From contig NC_049980.1 in assembly GCF_000003815.2 (NCBI RefSeq), forward strand, positions 4,842,401-4,875,178: DNA of 32,778 nt, given 5' to 3'. A program made the translations under genes and the position numbers. The notes under the pieces were generated by a model. The model ran no database searches. It saw only the letters and a program-made list of their open reading frames with translations, and had not been told where the DNA came from. Below are positions 20,613 to 31,284 of the stretch, one piece after another. This DNA is from Branchiostoma floridae (taxonomy: Eukaryota; Chordata; Leptocardii; Amphioxiformes; Branchiostomatidae). Every line of letters begins with the position of its first letter. Position 1 is the stretch's first letter.

Positions 20613-20964
20613 TAATCGCAGTCGTTTGTTTCACATTAAAACCCTACAACCCTCATTTTGTTAGAACATGTTTGAAAGACATTGAAAACTGAAAGGTAAT
20701 ATTAATATTGTATTTCATGAGATGAATAAAATGGGACAATATATATGGATTCATTACCTTTGTGCGAACAGGTGTAGCTTTTATTTCTCTCATCTTAGAG
20801 ATGTCAATATGTATAACCCAAAGACATTAATGTATTAAGATAATCTGTCAATCCGGATAAAAACAACGCCTGATATAGATCCCAGACTTTCCAATAACGT
20901 CGATAAAGTCCATACTTCACTATAACGTCGCAGCTATACAGTGTGGTAAATAATGTAGATTCAA

Positions 20965-21340
20965 CTTTGGCCATGTTGATTCCACTACATGGATAGTTTG
21001 CACATCATTCTTTCCCATTTCCAAAAAATAAGATTTCGATTATACTAAAACATTTTACATAGCAGCTGTAAATTGAGCAAATATTACATCGACAAAACAT
21101 TAAGGTGCCAGAACAGATACTTCTACTTTTGAAGTCAATTCAAAGTCAGAGAAAAGGATGTGAAAAAGAAAATTGAATGATCTATTATTTGGTATAACAT
21201 ATTTTGTGTTCAGACATTTGTTTAACCTTTCCGACCACTTCGATTTCAATATGAAGGCAACTTTATTTTTCAAGCTCACGTCAGTTTTGGGTTCCCAGAG
21301 GATGTCATCCATATAATCAAATCAACATTGCCTTATTATG
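20965..21340 (-). mobile_element. Shortened copy of the 0.85-kb inverted-repeat element family
   Basis: The right end (about 21300-21336), reverse complemented, reads aaggcaatgttgatttgatt then atatggatgacatcc, the terminal repeat of 28892-29745. The interior on the minus strand keeps 'gttgccttcatattgaaatc' and 'gaagtggtcggaaaggtt', parallel to 28987-29029. A decayed left end is near 20971 (ggccatgttgattcc). Confidence 0.65.
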
Positions 21341-22620
21341 CAAAGATTCTCTCTGTCAGTATGTAAAGATATAGTAACGCCAATAACGCTACAACTGATA
21401 AACCACCAACAGCGTTTTAGTGTCCTGTTCACTTGCAATTGAAACAGTTTGATAATTGAGGCCTAGGATGGTCGATCGGCTTGAAAATAGATTAAATGAT
21501 AACAGGAGGGGCCGGCAGCACACAGTGGCGGCTCATTTCTTTTTAAAACGTGAGGAAACCCTCATTAACCATACGAAGGTCATACACGGGTATGAACATT
21601 TGATTAATTTAATACTCCTAACCGTTCAACCTAATAAGTACAGAATACTGTGCCACATATAGCACGGAGTATGAACTATGCGAATTACAACAGAAACAGT
21701 GGTTGATAAGGTAATGATTTGCAGAACTTTTTAAAGTCAAGGGTTAACAAACATCTTCTTCACAATATAGTATTGTAACCCAAAACGCTTGAGTGGCTCC
21801 GTGAGCTTTCTTTTTTCGGTGAATCCTAAGTAAATAATAAAAAAAATTTAAAAATAATACGGTAAAAACACAGACTATTTGCATTAAATAATTGACAATA
21901 CATTGGGGTTGTTCGACAGTGGAAGGTAATTACATTATGATGACAATGCCTATGTAAAAGGTAATCAACTAGCAAAGAGTTACACCAAAACAGAGATGGA
22001 AAATTTGAATGCGTACAAGATCACTCGAAATTTAAATGATGTACGTGTGCGTAATAAACTAAGTTTTCTTTATCCTTAATTTTATTTTGTCTGACCATGG
22101 TATCTCTTTTTCTCATGGGCTCAATGAGAAGGGGCCTGAAAATTTGAGCTACTCAATAAATATAAAAAGATAAAATGTCCAATAAAAACAGACGAGCAAT
22201 AATTACATGTACATGCATGTAGCAGCATTAAATTTATCCCATCCTCTAACACTAGTATTATAATAACAGTTCACTGTCATACCGCTATTAAACTGCAGAA
22301 TCTGCGTACATACATGTTTACAAATGAATTATGAATATGCAACTACCTCCGCGATTTTCGCAAGCGTATTCATATTCCAATCCGAAAGATTGAAATGGGG
22401 CGGGCGCCATTTTCGTAAACAATGCATATATGTATGTAATCTGGTCACCAATCTCTTCAATAATAATTGCTGTTCAACTAACGTTACATTTGGTAAAACC
22501 AATCGAAGAAAATAGGAATTAAAAATGCAATTGGTAACTGAAAAACCATACACAATACGTGCAAGAGATGCAATCATAAATAGTGGATATATACATGGTA
22601 TATTTTCTTCTGGACATGTA
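21341..22620. other. Noncoding stretch, no gene recognised
   Basis: AT-rich sequence without a convincing exon. The plus frames 21456-21662 and 22324-22515 and the minus frame 22329-22646 lack any domain or splice support. Confidence 0.45.
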
Positions 22621-22658
22621 AAGCGTTTCAGTTTCTTAGTTGCCATGGCAACAGAGAG

Positions 22659-23111
22659 TTACCCTAAGATGGTGGGAACGAGCCTTGAGCAAGCCGAGAC
22701 GAGTACAGCGGTCAGCACGACCCCGAGGACGAACAGAACTGGCTGCAAGGTGCTGGCCATCGCCGCGTCCTTCTTCGCAGCTCGGCGGGCGTACTGCGAG
22801 TGGGTGCCGCCGAGGGGTGCCGACGAGTGCCGGCGCCATCTCACCTGGCTGTCGACGCTCGGCGAGACGACTGTCGAGTAGCGCCGCTGCTTACGTGGCG
22901 GGCTGTCCGGTAAGGGTGACGCCTGCTTCGCTTCCTTGGTGACTCCGCCATTTTCTAGAATCGGGTCGGGAAGCAAGCGAGCTGGCATGGAGATGCGTCG
23001 TTGTTTCGTATGTATCTGCATCGGAGACAACGTATTCGGTGTCACGACTTGGTCAGGTACCCTGTTGGCATCGCAAACCTGTGAGCGACGTCTCAGCACA
23101 AGTCTCGGCAT
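22659..23111 (-). CDS. Predicted small membrane protein with four R-R-x-S motifs, family unknown
   Basis: 150-codon frame from ATG at 23111 to the stop at 22661-22659. The frame stays open upstream for about 17 codons to a TGA near 23170, so an upstream exon joined by an internal acceptor is also possible (for example the CAG before codon 32). Residues 1-115 are polar, basic and Pro/Ser-rich, with R-R-x-S at Ser10, Ser41, Ser79 and Ser96, a PKA-type consensus. Residues about 122-141 (LQPVLFVLGVVLTAVLVSA) form one hydrophobic segment near the C terminus, as in a tail-anchored or single-pass protein. The 22660-23000 region is markedly GC- and CpG-rich against AT-rich flanks, which favours a real gene. 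I do not recognise the family. The opposite-strand frames 22525-22881 and 22640-22942 are judged shadows. Confidence 0.5.
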   Translation of the reverse strand: MPRLVLRRRSQVCDANRVPDQVVTPNTLSPMQIHTKQRRISMPARLLPDPILENGGVTKEAKQASPLPDSPPRKQRRYSTVVSPSVDSQVRWRRHSSAPLGGTHSQYARRAAKKDAAMASTLQPVLFVLGVVLTAVLVSACSRLVPTILG

Positions 23112-23458
23112 TATGCACTGCTTAGTTCTGTCACAGGGAGAGCGAAAAGATAGCGATTTTCACAAGGATGAGCCTTTCGCCAAATGCGGCAAGCGATGGG
23201 GTGTCTTGTTGAGCCGCAGGTGTTCAATGAATAGATTGTCTAACACGGTTTTTCGATTACGACATGCACACTTCCAGACGTTAAAACATGCACATGTATG
23301 CACCGCGCTACGAACATCTTTGTCATAACAAATTCTGACGCCCAATCCTCACACAACGTCTGGCGGCATATGAAAAATCATTTCAAGCACGTACTTCTAG
23401 GTTCGCGTCTCACGTAGCCACAGATACGTATGATTGTCTGACGGCGATATGAAGAGAA

Positions 23459-25640
23459 TATGATATTGGTTGAACCAAGGACGTTACGTGGTGGAACACT
23501 CAAGTTTTTCGCTGACGCAGCCTACATATGCTTTCACCCTGAGTACCTATTCGATGACGTCAGAGCTAAAAATAGCCACTGGACAATCACTTGCTTGCAC
23601 GTCATTAATTTTTTTTTTGCCGGAGAACCAATCAAATCACAAGAATGTTTAAATCACATTTGACGCAAACAAAGTTGATTTTTGTTTTGCTTTTTCTTCC
23701 AAAGAGAATAAAAATGAAGATATTATTTTTGTTGTGTCCATTGAAGTGTTTTTGTTTTCGGATATTTGTGTACAGCATAGGTTTAGAACCCATAGATGGA
23801 TTGTAATGACTGATCAATAAAATGATATTGCTTGGCCATTCAATTTTTTGCTGATGCAGTATGCATGTGCTTCAACTCAGAGTACCTCATCAATGACATC
23901 AGAGTTAAAAATAGCTCCTGGACAATTACTTGTCTACACGTCATTCATTCTTTCCCGGTAAACCAGTCATATCAAAAGGACGTTTACATCACATTTAACG
24001 TATACAATTATATTGATTTTTGTTTAGTTTTTCTTTTTGTTCCAAAGAGAAAAAAAATGGAGGTATTATTTTTGTTCTGTCCATGTGTTTTTGTTTTCGA
24101 ATATCTGTGGATAAAATTTTATCATAAGAACGTTTGCAGCACATTTGACGTAAACAATGTTGATTTCTGCTCCGTTTTTTTTCTTTCTTCCAAAGACAAA
24201 AAATGGAGGTATTATTTCTGTTGCGTCCAATTGTTTTTGTTTTCGGATATTTGTGGACAGCATAGGTTTAGAACCTATAGGTGGATTGTAATGACTGCAT
24301 AAAATGATATTGGATGAACACCCAAATTTTTCGCTGACGCAGCAAGCATATGCTTCCACTCTGAGTGCCTCATCGATGACGTCAGAGTTAAAATAGCCAC
24401 TGAACAATCACTTGTCTGCACGTCATTCATTTTTTTTCTATTTTTTTTTAACGGAAAACCAATCACATTATTAGAACGTTTACATGACAGTTGACGTAAA
24501 AAATGCTGATTTTTGTTTTGTTTTTCTTTCAAAGAGGAAAAAAAAATAGAGGTATTATTTTTGTTGTGTCCAAGTGTTTTTGTTTTCGGATATTTGTGGA
24601 CAGCATAGGTTTAGAACCTATAAATGGATTGTAATGACTGAATAAAATGATACTGGTTGAAGCATGTTTGTTTTGTTTCGCTTTTCTTTTAAAGAGAAAA
24701 AAAGATGGAGGTATTATCTTTGTTGTGTCCAAGTGTCTTTTGTTTTCGGATATTTGTAGCCAGCATAAAATTAGAACCTATAGCTGGATTGTAATTATAA
24801 TGACTGAATAAAATAATATTGGTTGGACACTCAAGTTTTTCGCCGACGCAGCATGCATCTGCTTCCACCCTGAATACCTCATCGATGACGTCAGAGCTAA
24901 ATATAGCCCCTGGACAATCACTTGTCTACACGTCATTCATTCTTTCCCGGTAAACCAGTCATATCAAAAGAACGTTTACATCACATTTAACGTAAACAAT
25001 GTTGATTTTTGATACGTTTGTGAAGATTATACATCCAGGAATATAATGAATAGATGAAAGTTCAATCTCTTCTTCTGGATAAATCGAATTTAATTCAATT
25101 AAATTTGATTTGATTTATCCAGAAGAAGAGATTGAACTTTCATCTATTCAATGTTGATTTTTGTTTAGTTTTTTTTTTCGAAAGAGAAAAAATGGAGGTA
25201 TTATTTTTGTTGTGTCCAAGTGTTTTTGTTTTCGGATATCCGTCCATATAACCTTATCATAAGAACGTTTGCATCACATTTGACGTAAACAATGTTGATT
25301 TTTGTTTTGTTTTTCTCTTCAAAAGAGACAAAAAATTGAGGAATTATTTTTGTTGTGTCCAAGTGTTTTTGTTTTCGGATATTTGTGGGCAGCATAAAAT
25401 TAGAACCTTTAGCTGGATTGTAATGACTGAATAACATCATATTGGTTGGACACTCAAGTTTTTTTTTTCTGACGCAGCCTACATGTGCTTCCACCCTGAG
25501 TGCCTCATCGATGACGTCAGAGCTAAATATAGCCCCGGGACAATAACTTGTCTACACGTCATTCATTCTTTTCCCTGAAAACCAATCATGTTATGAGAAT
25601 GTTGATTCACATTTGACGAAAATACTGTTATTTTTGGAAT
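23459..25640 (+). repeat. Complex tandem array with CRE-like and MEF2-like sites
   Basis: At least five related units plus partial ones. Each full unit starts near 'atgatattggttg', runs through 'cactcaagtttttcgctgacgcagc', 'catcgatgacgtcagagcta', 'ggacaatcacttgtctacacg' and 'gaacgtttacatcacatttg', and ends with 'tttgttttcggatatttgtg' and 'cagcataggtttagaacc'. The TGACGTCA core lies at 23555, 24377, 24886 and 25512, and as TGACATCA at 23894. Spacing varies from 339 to 626 because of deletions, extra partial units (about 24648) and an insertion at 25012. Open frames on the minus strand recur with the units and are not genes. Confidence 0.85.
25012..25148. mobile_element. 137-bp foldback insertion flanked by 15-bp direct repeats
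   Basis: The array is interrupted here. CAATGTTGATTTTTG occurs on both sides (24997-25011 and 25149-25163), and uninterrupted units show it once. The insert contains perfect 39-bp inverted arms (25047-25085 and 25112-25150) around an AT-rich loop. A further 35 bp on the left (25012-25046) has no partner. A 15-bp duplication is long for cut-and-paste transposons and fits target-primed insertion, or a template-switch event. Confidence 0.75.
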
Positions 25641-25689
25641 TTTTCCTTGCAAATATTAACCTGTATTTGGTGTCTGCACACGTAATCAC

Positions 25690-25695
25690 ATACAC

Positions 25696-25726
<31 letters not shown>
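25690..25726 (+). repeat. (CA)n microsatellite
   Basis: About 17 CA units with one CG interruption. Confidence 0.95.
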
Positions 25727-25924
25727 GAGCATCACAATATGACAATTACTTGGCGGAAATTGGTCCAAATCCCAAGAGATTTGTAATGACCAGGGAAGGA
25801 CAGAAATTTGTCTTTGTCATCGGTGACAAAATCACATAACATATCAAGTTAATATTACGGTCACAAGGATATCATTTGCATTTCATTAGGCATAGGATAG
25901 AAAACATCAAATGATATATTTGTT

Positions 25925-25942
25925 GGGGGAGGGGGGGGGGGG
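25925..25942 (+). repeat. Poly-G tract
   Basis: GGGGGA followed by twelve G. Confidence 0.9.
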
Positions 25943-26296
25943 TCATTGTTCAGAACCATTAGTGATCGATAGAAACGGTTTGGCCAGGACGTGTGTGGCA
26001 CGCTTGTGTCCATTTGCGTTCGATTAAAGCGCCCCCTATCGACATTACTTGAACCTGCTGTTAATTTTAGTGCATACAAATCGTTGCTGCCAAAATAGAT
26101 GTTTATATCTCAAGGTTATGCCTGCGCAAGTTAAGCAAGCTTCATACTGCAAGGAAGTTGCAATGAATAGTTTCCACACTTTGCTCAAATAAAAATAAGT
26201 ACCTAGCTTTGGTTAGGTATTAAAGTCACTTGGATAGGAATTGTTACATTGAGGTCCCATTCATGTTAAAGAGAGCCACACTCATGTACACTTACC

Positions 26297-26416
26297 GAAA
26301 AGAGTAGGGGACCTTCCCGGTGTGAATGGATCAAATAAATTTATCCGGATATGCAGCTTGTACCGTTCAGTATAAACCCGGTGTGTTATACATCGAGGCT
26401 TTTTAATGGGTATACA
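26297..26416 (+). repeat. Dispersed repeat family R1, copy 2
   Basis: Starts gaaaagagtaggggacc and contains ggtgtgaatggatcaa, a pyrimidine-rich middle and 'ggtgtgttatac'. It is paralogous to 27957-28060. Confidence 0.7.
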
Positions 26417-26871
26417 ATGCAAACAAAATAGGCATACAATGTATATATGTATATTTATAATGTCCCTGCTACAATACACCAGGTCCTGTAGATATGTCTT
26501 TTGGACTCTGTAGAAGTTACTTTTGATAACAAAGACATTCATACATGTAAGCAAGATTACTGGCTATACAAAAAGAAGGCACAAAGCAATGAACATGAAA
26601 AATACTAAATCTAATCGATAACTTTTTTCTTCCCACATTGATGATATATATTGCAGTTTATCATGCTCTGATATTTCAAGAACACATTGAAATAATTTCC
26701 ATATGCAGCCTACACCAAAATAATTTCCTTATTCCAAATGTACACCTTGTATTAAATTACTAATGAGATAAGACAAATATATTTAAAATGATTCAGGTTG
26801 GCCTGACAAGATTGAGCTTCTAGTAGCCCTTCCAGTAGTCAGGCCCCTAGAAGCGTAGAAACCCAATGCCT

Positions 26872-27112
26872 CTAAAGGTGGTATGTCACTGTACTTGGGG
26901 CACGGGTGCGGCACTGCGGAGTTTGCTCACTGAGGTACTGTTGTTTTCCCTGATTTTCTATAATTTAAATATTGCGTAATACATATAAGTATGACTTTGA
27001 AGACAACGAACTACACAAAACATAAGAAAATTTGTTCTTTATCTCTGAAATTCGTTAAATAATCTTTCAAACCCTGCAGTGCCACTCAAGTGCAGTGAGA
27101 TACCACCTTTAG
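26872..27112. mobile_element. 241-bp MITE with inverted ends of about 33 bp
   Basis: The left end 26872-26903 (CTAAAGGTGGTATGTCACTG...) and the right end 27079-27112, read in reverse complement (CTAAAGGTGGTATCTCACTG...), match over about 33 bp with few mismatches. The interior is AT-rich and noncoding. Confidence 0.82.
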
Positions 27113-27555
27113 TCAGGAGAGTTACCAACATCCTAATCCTAAAATAATTTATGCATGTTTGCTAACAAGGACCAATCATTGTCAGGCTGAGAACTGTCTA
27201 TTACCATGGTGTTGGAGTAAGTTTCCATGGTGGCAAACTCCTGAGCTCCAATTGGATGGATTTTACTGGTGATTAAAATCCTGAGCTACTATTGGCTAGA
27301 TTCTAAAAGTCATTAAAAATCCTGAGCTCTTATTGGTGACTTTAGGAATGAGGAATATTCATATTTAGCCTCCCAGGAGGAGGTCAACTCCTGACAGTGA
27401 GAAATGGTGTAAGTTACACAGACTAACTTCCATTTATGGTAATATTTCAACATTGTCATTAGTTGACAATGAACAAACAAATGAATAAACAAGATAAGCT
27501 GTAAAAATATATCTTTTTTTTTTCTTTCACTGTTTTTACCCAGCAATTGCTAAAA

Positions 27556-27692
27556 TCATACAGATGTCTCGTAGTAGGATACATTCGCATTTTCATAAAT
27601 AGTTTCATAAGACTTGCTACATGTTTCTGTCCTTGTTTCATCTTGACCTTCTGCAACAGGATGGGTTTCTTCACTCTCCCCGTGCTGTGGAC
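27556..27692 (-). CDS. mfsd6: MFSD6-like transporter, terminal exon (cytoplasmic tail)
   Basis: Acceptor gttatttag at the right end; the exon completes Gly and encodes 44 residues to TGA (27558-27556). It begins PQHGESEETHPVAEGQDETR and ends YETIYENANVSYYETSV. The junction phase (1) matches the donor at 28179. The tail is acidic and carries five tyrosines, a Y-E-N-A site (Grb2 SH2-type pY-x-N) and a C-terminal E-T-S-V, a class I PDZ ligand. Functional meaning is inference. An overlapping frame at 27459-27674 is a shadow. Confidence 0.8.
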
Positions 27693-27956
27693 CTAAATAA
27701 CAAAACATGCAAAAGAATTTGTTAAATAAATGTCTTTTTTTTTTTTATAGAAGGGTAAATGACACTAATTTGGGCATGTGCTGAGGGTACACTTTGAGTC
27801 TATTCAGTGTTCTAACCTAAGACTAACTGTAGAAGTCCCTCTCTAATCTAAGTAAACATAAGTGAAATCTTCGATTTTGCTAATGATAAATAACTAGAAT
27901 TTGAAGTCATTTTCAATTGCAGAGCTCATTATTGTATTGGACCTGTGGCAACCTAT

Positions 27957-28060
27957 GGAAAAGAGTAGGGTCGTTCCAGGTGTGGGTGGATCAATTTAAT
28001 GTGTCCGAATGTACAGCCTGGTGTGTTACACCATACGGCACTTTACTGGGTATGGAACAC
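27957..28060 (+). repeat. Dispersed repeat family R1, copy 3
   Basis: ggaaaagagtagggtcg, ggtgtgggtggatcaat and 'cctggtgtgttacac' match the copy at 26297-26416. It lies in the last intron of the MFSD6-like gene. Confidence 0.7.
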
Positions 28061-28178
28061 AGACAAACCTGAGATGTTCATAGGCAACCTCACTACTGTA
28101 AAGTATTCCAAACCCTGTAGTAGTACTGTACTAACTATAATCAGCGTAGTGTTTTATAATGCTAACAGTAACACAAAC

Positions 28179-28337
28179 CTGGACTAGCTTCTTCTCCCTT
28201 GGAGTTTCTTAGGAAGCGGGGGATCAGGCGGTAGAGGATACACGAGACGAGGCAAACGACAGCGTACACTCGGAACAAAACCACTCCACCAAACGCATTG
28301 AAGATGGCTCCACCGATGAGAGCACCTGATGCAAAAC
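28179..28337 (-). CDS. mfsd6: MFSD6-like transporter, penultimate exon (last membrane helices)
   Basis: 159-nt exon, acceptor cctatag at the right end and donor CCAG|GTTTGT at the left. It encodes FASGALIGGAIFNAFGGVVL, FRVYAVVCLVSCILYRLIP and RFLRNSKGEEASP. The small-residue SGALIGG helix followed by a final hydrophobic helix and a basic stop-transfer (RFLRN) is the usual end of the MFS fold. Phase 1 on both sides fits the flanking exons. Confidence 0.85.
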
Positions 28338-28891
28338 CTATAGCATAGGGATGAGTAATTCACATGAGTGGGTGATACCAGAAGTTCTATATAGTCACTT
28401 AGAGCCTGCATGGGTACCATCCGGATAGTAGTTCGCTCCGGCATTTATCTATACACTACATACAATCGCTTCTCAATCTGACTTTTATTATACACATTAT
28501 ACAATCACTTCTCTATCTGCTGCTCTGTCTGGGAACCATAACATCCCTAACATCTGGAATCTTCACAATTTTGGATGAGAGTGCTGATTGGTCCCTACAC
28601 ATCAGTAAATAAAGAAACAGCTTCAAGCGATCGCTTGAACAGGTACTTTAACACCCGATATGCACACTGTTCGCTTGTGGGAGGCCTGAACGAGCTCTCT
28701 AGAACCCAATCTGTAATTATCTGACATCAACACCAAAGGTTTGCAAGCGCAGTTTGCCAGACGGGTAGCAGAAGCAAACATTTAAAGAGTAACTACTAAC
28801 TGGATGGTTAAAAGTCAAAGTGATATACTGTAAAGTAATGTAAGCAAGGTGCCTCTACAGATAGCAGTAGTCCGAAACATATTTTTCCATT

Positions 28892-29745
28892 AGGCCATGT
28901 TGATTTGATTATATGGATGACATCCTCCGGGAACTCCAAAACTGATGCGAGCGAGCGAATAAAAAAATGTTTGGCCAAAAAAAAAAGTTGCCCTCAGTAT
29001 GAAATCAAAGTGGCCAGGAAGGTTGAACATAGGACTAAACACACATAGTATGGTATACCAACAGTTAGGTGTAGGGACCAGTACATCATACGGGTGCAAA
29101 ACATTTTTTTTCTTCTTGGACCAATCCGAAAAAACAGACCTGAAAAAAACCCCAGAGGAACAGGTTTCACCAATGGACACACTACGTCGGCAGGCATTTG
29201 GGGTCTAACCGGGGGACCAAGAAGACAGCAAGAGCGAAGTCAAGTAGAGTTTATAGTCATGTGTACCAAGTTTCTGTCAAAGGTACAGAGACAGTTAGCC
29301 TTTATTACATGGAGATGGGATTTTAAAATGCAGTGGATTTTAAAATGCAGTCCAATAATCCACCAAACAGATTGACCAATTACCATTGTTTTGAGTATTG
29401 CCAGTTCTCAAGTTTCCACAGACAATCAGGTCCAGGTTCATGTCCGGACCTGGAAATGATCCTCTGGACCTGAATTTTCTGTACTTCCCCCAACCAACAA
29501 TAGATTTTTTTTTCTTTCTGTCCTTTCACATCTTATTCTTTGACTTTAGAATTCATTTTGGCATTCTATGGCATTAGTTATCTGTTTCCTGATACTTTTT
29601 TTTCAATCTACGGAATATTTGTGCTCATTTTACAGCTGCTTTGCACAATTTATTGTGTGGTCAAAAACTTTATTTTTTTTGGAAATGGCCGAAAATTGGT
29701 GCGAGCGGGGATGTCATCCATATAATCAAATCAACATGGCCTTAC
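28892..29745. mobile_element. 0.85-kb inverted-repeat element in the MFSD6-like intron
   Basis: The ends are inverted copies of AGGCCATGTTGATTTGATTA followed by TATGGATGACATCC (about 34 bp) at 28892-28925 and 29712-29745. The similarity continues inward with t/ggcgagcg sequence. The interior has no transposase. Related or partial copies lie at 13325-13617, 20965-21340 and 30161-30233, so this is a family with several members in one window. The target duplication was not resolved. Confidence 0.8.
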
Positions 29746-30160
29746 AACAAGCCACTAAGCACATGGGTGCTGCATAGAAGGACAAAATTCTGTCATTGAA
29801 ACACATATAAGCTTCGATTGTGTGTTCAGTCATTGTTTTCTCTAGAACAAAGAGTCTGCCAATTTTGTACCTCAAACATGGTAGAAGATGAAGTGCACTT
29901 CACTGTTGATTGCGATATGTATGTCAATGATAGAAATTATAACTCTATTTAGTTATATAGAAAGTAGATTCCCTCATTTTAGACACATGAGTATATAGCA
30001 CTGACAAGTTTATATTTCTCATGTGTTTTGACAAACCAACAATAGCTAAACCCATACAGTCCTACATTTTCACTCGGTCCTACATTAGCTCGGTTGGGCA
30101 AAACTGTACAATAAAGGTCTTCATTCATTCATAACTTTTTCATGTTTATTTATTTTTTTA

Positions 30161-30233
30161 AAGTTTCACACTCACATCAGTCTTAGGGTGCCCAGAGGAT
30201 GTTATCCATATAATCAAATCAAAATGGCCTTAT
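30161..30233 (+). mobile_element. Solo right end of the 0.85-kb element family
   Basis: 'ctcacatcagtcttagggtg', then cccagaggatgttatccat and ataatcaaatcaaaatggcc match the right terminal region seen at 21270-21336 and 29703-29745. It sits close to the donor of the large MFSD6-like exon. Confidence 0.7.
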
Positions 30234-30286
30234 CCTAGCCTATATGTTTGAAGACAGTGTAACATGGGACAGAAAATCTTACTTAC

Positions 30287-30928
30287 CCACACCGAAGTGG
30301 ACCGCTCCCACGATGCCTTGCATGGTGGTCTCCATCCCGGGTGGTGCGATCAAACTTGTGTACGTTATGGCGGTGGCGTACATCGCCCCAAACGTGATGC
30401 CGTGTAGCGGTTCTATCGCCAGAACCCACCATGCGCTCGGTATCAGAGAGTACGAGAAAAACTTGATGGTATAGCACAACAGCGCCAGCTGGAAGACTTG
30501 TTTGTGGCCGATCTTGCGTATCAGGTGACCCGAAAAGAACATGAAAGGGATTTCTGCCATGCAGTTAATCATCATCGCAAGTCCCAACAGCAACTGACTA
30601 GCTCCCATGTCTTTCAGATACCAGAAAAGGAAGTTAGCCTTAGCACCGAATGACGACCCTATGGTGAACATGACGGCAAGGAACAACAGCTCGTTGGGTT
30701 TCCCCAAAAGCTTTCGTAGACTCTGAAGCATCTTTTCTGGTCTCTTCTGGCGCCACTTCTCAAATCCGAAAGCAACTGTAAGCAACGTCAAGGTACCAAA
30801 ACCAGCGAACATGTAAAAAGCGACCGAGTAGTCAGCTCTGTCTTGATTTTCTTGTCCCTCACTGAAATTATCCATTGCAAAGCCAGCAATCACCGAGACG
30901 AGCCCCCACCCCACCGCACCCCAACCAC
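30287..30928 (-). CDS. mfsd6: MFSD6-like major facilitator transporter, large internal exon
   Basis: 642-nt exon, donor GTGG|GTAAGT at the left. It encodes at least six hydrophobic helices: GWGAVGWGLVSVIAGFAMD; YMFAGFGTLTLLTVAFGF; then LLFLAVMFTIGSSFGAKANF; LFWYLKDMGASQLLLGLAM; QVFQLALLCYTIKFFSYSL; and MYATAITYTSLIAPPGMETT. The F-L-F-W-Y-L-K-D-M-G-A-S...G-L loop and the helix ending in ...IEPLHGITFGAMYA are characteristic of the MFSD6 branch of the major facilitator superfamily, membrane proteins of uncertain substrate. The frame has no real ATG at its 5' edge; a GTG occurs at 30914. It continues to an AG at 30929-30930 with a matching phase, but the sequence before that AG is a purine-rich 13-bp repeat, not a good pyrimidine tract. 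Upstream exons are not seen. Confidence 0.88.
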
Positions 30929-30948
30929 CTTGAAGTTAGCAGCCGTTT

Positions 30949-30990
30949 CGGCAGCCGATTCCAGCAGCCGATTCCAGCAGCCGATTCGAG
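30949..30990. repeat. 13-bp minisatellite beside the exon acceptor
   Basis: cagccgattc recurs at 30952, 30965 and 30978 (period 13). It lies 20-60 bases outside the 5' edge of the large MFSD6-like exon, where a branch point and pyrimidine tract would be expected. Confidence 0.85.
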
Positions 30991-31284
30991 CTATAGTAAA
31001 GCTAGCATCCGATTTGAACACATCACTATCTATCATTATTTTCTTATTTATCCCATTTATCAGATTTTCCCAGTAAAAGTGACCTATATGAATAGAACAA
31101 CGCTTCCTTGAAAATGTAAGTGAAAAATTTTAAAGTCGGCATATTCTAGATTGGCAAAAAAGAACAAAAATTAAGAAAATGAAAAAAACAGGGTCCTCTA
31201 TTGAGATTAGTGTAAACTGCAGGTAATCTTAAGCTGCCGATCATCGTGGCTTACTGATAGCAAAGGATCTACATGTATTGCGTA

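Noticed and set aside
22525-22942. Plus-strand frames over the GC-rich segment
   Set aside because: The minus frame 22659-23111 has a coherent membrane helix and motif pattern; these do not. The choice of strand remains uncertain.
24066-25494. Repeated minus-strand frames containing similar peptides
   Set aside because: Copies of one antisense reading of the tandem array, broken at different points.
30283-30477. 64-codon minus frame inside the MFSD6-like exon
   Set aside because: Out-of-frame shadow of the transporter coding sequence.
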